A stretch of DNA of 37,492 nucleotides from Prochlorococcus sp. AG-402-G19 (GTDB lineage Bacteria > Cyanobacteriota > Cyanobacteriia > PCC-6307 > Cyanobiaceae): assembly GCA_003279455.1 (NCBI GenBank), contig QCHU01000011.1:1-37492 (forward strand). Direction: 5' to 3'. Under the pieces are notes generated by a model. That model was not told where the DNA came from. It was given only the letters and a program-made list of their open reading frames with translations, and did not search any database. Within the stretch, counting starts at the first letter, position 1; the number at the start of each line of letters is the position of its first letter. Positions 33,861-37,492 of the stretch are shown piece after piece. The translations under genes were made by a program, and so were the position numbers.

Positions 33861-33882
33861 CTTTGTTATTTTGATAACAAAG
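33861..33882. promoter_or_regulatory. 9-bp palindrome just upstream of the peroxiredoxin-like gene
   Basis: CTTTGTTAT and ATAACAAAG pair perfectly over TTTG, ending eight bases before the ATG. The position would let a repressor or an RNA hairpin block translation or transcription directly. The TTGTTAT..ATAACAA form does not match a known cyanobacterial operator that I can name. Confidence 0.5.
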
Positions 33883-33890
33883 AGAAATCT

Positions 33891-34616
33891 ATGAATTACA
33901 AAAATATCATTCAAGAGTTTCTTAGAAGTGAAAGTATTTTTCTCAATAAAAGAAAAACCTTAATAGCTTTACTGGGCTCTTTTGCTGATTTTGACAGTTT
34001 TGAATATGCGCAACAATTATCTTGTCAAGTAAAAAGACTGAATGAGAACTCAGTTGATTTGATATTGATGGGTATTGGTAGTGAAAAGTCTAAAGAGTAT
34101 TTTTGTAGGTTCAATAAGATCGATATTGAATATGTTGTTGCCTTAAGAAATGCAGACCTACACAAAAAGCTTAATCTTAATGTTGGTTTTGTTTCGCCAC
34201 TTCCACCAATAATTAATTTATTGATCATGTGTGCTGGTATAAATTCCAGAGGCACAATTAAAGAGGTTTTAAGAGGTTACATGGGGGATGAAAATGCTAA
34301 TAGCTTGTTTGACTACGATGAGGATATAAAAATAGGACGTTTCTCTTTATTTAAAGGTGATATGTTTGATATTTTTTCTAAAAAACAAAATTTACGTCCT
34401 TTTGAGCTTGCAACCAAGAGACTTATGAACATGGTTGAAATTCTTTCCAATTGGAATATATATGTTCCTGAACCATCTTTTTTAACACAGAGAGGGGCGA
34501 CAATACTTTTTGATGAAAAACACGAGGTCTTGTATAAATTTAATCCTGAAAACTTATTAGGTTACTCAAGTAATATGACTTCACCATTATCTTTCTTAGA
34601 GGAACATTTAATTTAA
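33891..34616 (+). CDS. peroxiredoxin-like (AhpC/TSA, PRXL2-type) protein
   Basis: The 241-residue protein has a thioredoxin-like fold related to the PRXL2/AhpC-TSA_2 proteins of cyanobacteria and plastids. Evidence is LIALLGSFADFDSFEYAQQL (about 24-43), LILMGIGSEKSKEYFCRF, the block LLIMCAGINSRGTIKEVLRGYMGD and the C-terminal RGATILFDEKHEVLYKFNPENLLGYSSNM. Three cysteines exist (45, 72, 114), but there is no CxxC or usual peroxidatic Cys motif near residue 33, so peroxidase activity is doubtful. The start is ATG, with a palindrome directly upstream. A zinc-ribbon membrane protein gene follows after five bases. Confidence 0.78.
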   Translation: MNYKNIIQEFLRSESIFLNKRKTLIALLGSFADFDSFEYAQQLSCQVKRLNENSVDLILMGIGSEKSKEYFCRFNKIDIEYVVALRNADLHKKLNLNVGFVSPLPPIINLLIMCAGINSRGTIKEVLRGYMGDENANSLFDYDEDIKIGRFSLFKGDMFDIFSKKQNLRPFELATKRLMNMVEILSNWNIYVPEPSFLTQRGATILFDEKHEVLYKFNPENLLGYSSNMTSPLSFLEEHLI

Positions 34617-34621
34617 TTCTA

Positions 34622-34837
34622 ATGATTTCAAATAAATGTTTAGTTTGTGGTAGCTATAATTTAAGAGCTGATCGTTCTTTGTCTGGAAGATTAGTCTGTA
34701 ATTCATGTGGAACACCCTTTGGTATTAGAAGATCAGTAACCAGTAAAATTAATAATTATAATATTTTTTCGTTTAACAAAAAATATTTTTTCTTTATTTG
34801 TATATTAATAGTTTCTTTTATTCTTGTTATTATTTAA
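34622..34837 (+). CDS. small zinc-ribbon membrane protein (71 aa)
   Basis: The 71-residue protein has four cysteines, C6 and C9 (CLVCG) and C26 and C29 (CNSCG), spaced as a zinc ribbon. A basic linker and a C-terminal hydrophobic helix (about 53-71, FFFICILIVSFILVII) follow. It is thus a tail-anchored zinc-ribbon protein. It starts five bases after the peroxiredoxin-like gene and is likely co-transcribed. Its last four bases overlap the end of the converging ABC gene. Function is unknown. Confidence 0.8.
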   Translation: MISNKCLVCGSYNLRADRSLSGRLVCNSCGTPFGIRRSVTSKINNYNIFSFNKKYFFFICILIVSFILVII

Positions 34838-35646
34838 TAATCTAGAGGAATGCTTCTCCAGTATCCATTTTGTTTTACTACATTTATAGATATTTCAAAA
34901 AGATCACTAAGTACCTTTGAATTTATTATTTCATATGGGTTACCTTCTTTTATGATTTTTCCTTTTTTCATTAGAATCACTCTATTAGTTTTAGGTAAAA
35001 TTGATTCTAAGTTATGTGTCACATAAACTATACTCACTGAGTTTTTAATTAATTTATTTAGGTTTTTATTTAATATTAAATTTGACTTTATATCTAAATT
35101 ACAAAAAGGCTCATCTAGTACTAAAATACTTGGTTCATAAACAAGAGCTCTAGCTAGTAATGCCCTTCTTTTTTGACCATCAGATAATGTATTAAAATCA
35201 TTATTAATAATAATATTTAGATCCCAATCATTTATTAGATTTTCAACTTTAATTCTTTCTGTTTCTGAAAGAAATTTGGAATATCTAGAATTAAATGTCC
35301 CAGAAAATCCTGATGTGATTACATCGTAAAGTTTAACTCCATTATTTACTCTTTGCTCCATTTCCTTGAATAGAAATCCAATTCTTTTTCTGACATCCCA
35401 AATATTTATATTTTCCAGGTTGAAAAGTTTTAATGAACTATTTTTTTTAGAAATTGGATATATGGATCTATTTAATAACTTCAAAAAAGTTGATTTACCG
35501 GAACCATTTGGGCCTAAGATTAGTGTGTTTTCACTATAGTTTAGATTTAAATTTATATTTGAAAGTATTTCTCTATTATCAATATATACATTTATATTTT
35601 TAAAACAAGCCCAGGCTAGCAAATTTTCCTGAGAATTAACTCTCAT
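34834..35646 (-). CDS. orphan ABC transporter ATP-binding protein
   Basis: The 270-residue protein is a single ABC ATPase domain: Walker A GPNGSGKST (45-53), the signature LSDGQKRR (a variant of LSGGQ), Walker B SILVLDEPF and the H-loop YVTHN. The overall type resembles ModF/YlmA-like stand-alone ATPases, and no permease gene is adjacent. It ends by overlapping the zinc-ribbon gene and lies 34 bases downstream of the Rieske oxygenase gene, with which it may be co-transcribed. The substrate is unknown. The start is ATG. Confidence 0.88.
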   Translation of the reverse strand: MRVNSQENLLAWACFKNINVYIDNREILSNINLNLNYSENTLILGPNGSGKSTFLKLLNRSIYPISKKNSSLKLFNLENINIWDVRKRIGFLFKEMEQRVNNGVKLYDVITSGFSGTFNSRYSKFLSETERIKVENLINDWDLNIIINNDFNTLSDGQKRRALLARALVYEPSILVLDEPFCNLDIKSNLILNKNLNKLIKNSVSIVYVTHNLESILPKTNRVILMKKGKIIKEGNPYEIINSKVLSDLFEISINVVKQNGYWRSIPLDY

Positions 35647-35680
35647 TTATATAGGTATTTAAAGTTATGATTGATATTAA

Positions 35681-37015
35681 TTATATTAATAGTAAAATAA
35701 AACTTATTGGGAATAATAACCTAGTTAAAAGCTTGATAATTATTTTTCTATTATTCTTTATGGCCATATTAGGATTTTCTGGTGGATATAGCATGCCTCT
35801 GTCTTCATGAACTGAATTAGTTAATGAATTGGTTGGATGTAAATCCCATGGTTTTTCCTTGTTTAAGGCATTTTGTAGCCAATCCCAGTAATATTGAACC
35901 ATTTTATCTTCACCTAATAACTTAACATTATCTTTTTGTATGTAACCCATCTGCTCATTAAAAGTTTGGGTTTTTAATACTAGATAATCTTCTGAAAAAA
36001 TCTTATAAAAAGTCCTTCTTTGAAGATTACTAAATAAAACTAAGTTTGTGAATAGTTTGCTTTTTAAAAATTTCCTGTAATGTCTAACTATGACTCTTGC
36101 TTTATTATTTCCTAGTGGAATATGATCCAGTACTTGAATATATCTTGTGCTTTCGGGTGACCCTTTATATATAAAAATTCTGCCAGGTGGAACAAACTTG
36201 ATTCTTATAAATTCTTCTTGACCATTTGTTTTATATGAATATATACTCTCTATCTGTCTATTATCTCGTTTAATCTTTTGATTAAAACTGGTGATAGTAT
36301 CTCTGTTTACATTTTTGTCGGGGATAGTTTTTCCGTGCATCCAGAATACATGTAATATATCTAAGTGATTCTCAATGATTCTTGCCCAATCCGCTTTGAA
36401 ATCTACATATACCTCTTCATATTCATATTCCAAAGAAGGAAAGCCATAAGAATCAGGAAGCAAGCTATTGATTGAATATTTTATTTCGAAGTCTTCAATG
36501 TTAGCAAGTGGTGTTCCAGTATAATAAATATAGATATAACCTTCTTTTTCTACACATGGATATTGAAAAAGTTTTATGCTTTTTGCATAGTTATCATAAT
36601 TAGAATCAATAATATGCTGACAAGTTATTCTGTCTAAATTTGTACAGCTGCCTTGAGAGGAAAATCTGGCACCATGATAAGGGCAAACAAGTTGTCCGTT
36701 TATTACTTCACCACCTAAAAATGAAGCTCCTCTATGAGGGCATACATCCTTTACACATCTGACAATACCCTCCCTATCACGATACAGAACAAGTGGCTCG
36801 TTATAAATCGTGAAGTGATTTAACTTTCCTTCTATTATTGACTCGCTGCTCGATACTGAATACCAACCTAAAAGTCCATTAGTTAATTGATTGGAAGGTT
36901 TTGATGCAATATTTTCTAATTCATTAACACTTTCTTTCTCATTCAAATTAGATCTAATGAGATTATTAGTCTCATATTCAAATGAATTATTATCTTTTCC
37001 TTTTTCTTCTTTCAT
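35681..37015 (-). CDS. Rieske mononuclear-iron oxygenase, PAO/CAO type (candidate chlorophyllide a oxygenase)
   Basis: The 444-residue protein has a hydrophilic N-terminus (about 1-45), then a Rieske [2Fe-2S] domain with C92, H94, C111 and H114 (CPHRGASFLGGE...CPYHG). The mononuclear iron site is visible as ENHLDILHVFWMH (215-227: D219, H222, H227), with a later SEDYLVLKTQ. A C-terminal hydrophobic helix (about 425-444) anchors it in a membrane. This is the layout of PAO, Tic55 and chlorophyllide a oxygenase. Prochlorococcus makes chlorophyll b with a divergent Rieske oxygenase, and this gene is a candidate; nearness to a Pcb antenna gene supports but does not prove it. The start is ATG. Confidence 0.88.
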   Translation of the reverse strand: MKEEKGKDNNSFEYETNNLIRSNLNEKESVNELENIASKPSNQLTNGLLGWYSVSSSESIIEGKLNHFTIYNEPLVLYRDREGIVRCVKDVCPHRGASFLGGEVINGQLVCPYHGARFSSQGSCTNLDRITCQHIIDSNYDNYAKSIKLFQYPCVEKEGYIYIYYTGTPLANIEDFEIKYSINSLLPDSYGFPSLEYEYEEVYVDFKADWARIIENHLDILHVFWMHGKTIPDKNVNRDTITSFNQKIKRDNRQIESIYSYKTNGQEEFIRIKFVPPGRIFIYKGSPESTRYIQVLDHIPLGNNKARVIVRHYRKFLKSKLFTNLVLFSNLQRRTFYKIFSEDYLVLKTQTFNEQMGYIQKDNVKLLGEDKMVQYYWDWLQNALNKEKPWDLHPTNSLTNSVHEDRGMLYPPENPNMAIKNNRKIIIKLLTRLLFPISFILLLI

Positions 37016-37207
37016 AATCGAGTAGATCTTCTAGTGAGATGAAAGTTTCTCATTAAAAGAGTTTTCTCCTTATGTGCTTAAAGACTCAAAAAAAATAGCA
37101 CCTAATGGTTTCCAGTATCGATTAAATTTACATAAAAAAACCTGAATGAATTTTTATCGTTGAAGCCTATGTGGTCAGGTCTTTATTGTTTTATAGAAAT
37201 CTATTGG

Positions 37208-37399
37208 TCAAAGGGTTTTTGGAGAAAGCTCTATGCTTGATACAAATTCAGATGCTTCTTCAATATCATTGCAGAATTTACATGTCCCAAGGTAGCAACC
37301 TAGATATCTCATGAAAGAAGTTTTCCCGCCAGAAAGTTGATATTTATGAATAGTGCCTCCCTGTGGGGTGGCTTTTACAAGTTGGGGTAAAGCGACCAT
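37208..37399 (-). CDS. small cysteine-containing conserved protein (63 aa)
   Basis: The 63-residue protein has a compact C-X5-C-X2-C cluster (GCYLGTCKFCND, about 34-45) that could bind a metal. A basic N-terminal half with GGTIHKYQLSGGK and an acidic tail flank it. No named family is recognised. The start is ATG, and a perfect 16-bp palindrome lies about 33 bases upstream. It lies 192 bases upstream of the Rieske gene, too far for a clear operon. Confidence 0.65.
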   Translation of the reverse strand: MVALPQLVKATPQGGTIHKYQLSGGKTSFMRYLGCYLGTCKFCNDIEEASEFVSSIELSPKTL

Positions 37400-37431
37400 A
37401 ATCTTTTCTTTTTACTTAATTTGCTTTTTAA

Positions 37432-37447
37432 ATTGCTCTAGAGCAAT
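37432..37447. promoter_or_regulatory. 16-bp perfect palindrome upstream of the 63-aa gene
   Basis: ATTGCTCTAGAGCAAT is fully self-complementary, centred about 40 bases before the ATG of the 63-residue protein. A second small dyad, GGTAA-AA-TTACC (37449-37460), lies one base further upstream. The size and symmetry suit a dimeric regulator. No known consensus is matched. Confidence 0.5.
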
Positions 37448-37492
37448 AGGTAAAATTACCAAAAAGAGGGAAACGGATTATTCTTTATATTT

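Noticed and set aside
1-37492. tRNA, rRNA, CRISPR arrays, insertion sequences
   Set aside because: I looked for T-loop motifs, repeat-spacer patterns, transposase-like ORFs and terminal repeats by eye and found none. A short RNA could still be missed without covariance searches.

Overview
The window looks like a stretch of chromosome from a low-light-adapted Prochlorococcus. This is inferred from AT-rich, tightly packed genes, a Pcb (CP43/IsiA-like) chlorophyll-binding antenna gene, Calvin-cycle and pentose-phosphate genes of the marine picocyanobacterial type, and many cyanobacteria-specific families (DUF3727, DUF3685/Ycf55-like, PSI accumulation factor, CIA30, lumenal pentapeptide protein). 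A member of the NATL-like group would fit, but the strain cannot be fixed from sequence reading alone. No transposase, phage gene, CRISPR array, rRNA or tRNA was recognised.

Layout. 1-3.2 kb (+): gnd and pgl, the oxidative pentose phosphate pair, then a CIA30-like protein and a small conserved protein. 3.2-5.9 kb (-): ilvD, a small membrane/coiled-coil protein and a degenerate uracil phosphoribosyltransferase-like gene. 5.9-8.9 kb (+): a lumenal pentapeptide protein, a CobW-type GTPase with a His-Asp repeat, a 62-residue DnaJ-type zinc-finger protein, purS and purQ, closed by a strong bidirectional terminator. 8.9-24.3 kb (-): a run of 17 genes on one strand: class I aldolase, Gfo/Idh oxidoreductase, accD, a minimal prepilin peptidase, a proteobacterial-type phosphoribulokinase, leuB, lpxD, proB, a YqeG-type HAD phosphatase, DUF3727, ruvX, a GNAT-like protein, a CofE-like protein, a thioredoxin-fold PSI factor, DUF3685 and hisA. 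24.4-29.4 kb: a CSP41-like protein, pgsA, a 1-kb gene-poor gap, a double GNAT protein, a small protein, an NAD(P)-binding protein and nth.

29.4-37.4 kb is the most interesting part. It looks like an iron and light-harvesting neighbourhood: an FbpC/FutC-type iron ABC ATPase, ferritin, a cysteine-rich Crp/Fnr regulator with a small co-transcribed partner, and a Pcb antenna gene. Beyond these lie a peroxiredoxin-like protein, a zinc-ribbon membrane protein, an orphan ABC ATPase, and a Rieske mononuclear-iron oxygenase of the PAO/CAO type that is a candidate chlorophyll b synthase. The intergenic spaces here carry several perfect dyads, including a Fur-like element upstream of ferritin and a leader ORF with a strong GGAGG ribosome-binding site upstream of pcb.

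Other points: a HAD gene whose conserved N-terminus has no ATG/GTG/TTG in frame and may start at AUU; a phosphoribulokinase lacking the CP12/thioredoxin-type P-loop cysteine; several enzyme-fold proteins with altered catalytic motifs (Upp-like, thioredoxin-like, peroxiredoxin-like); and an endonuclease III with unusual cysteine spacing.
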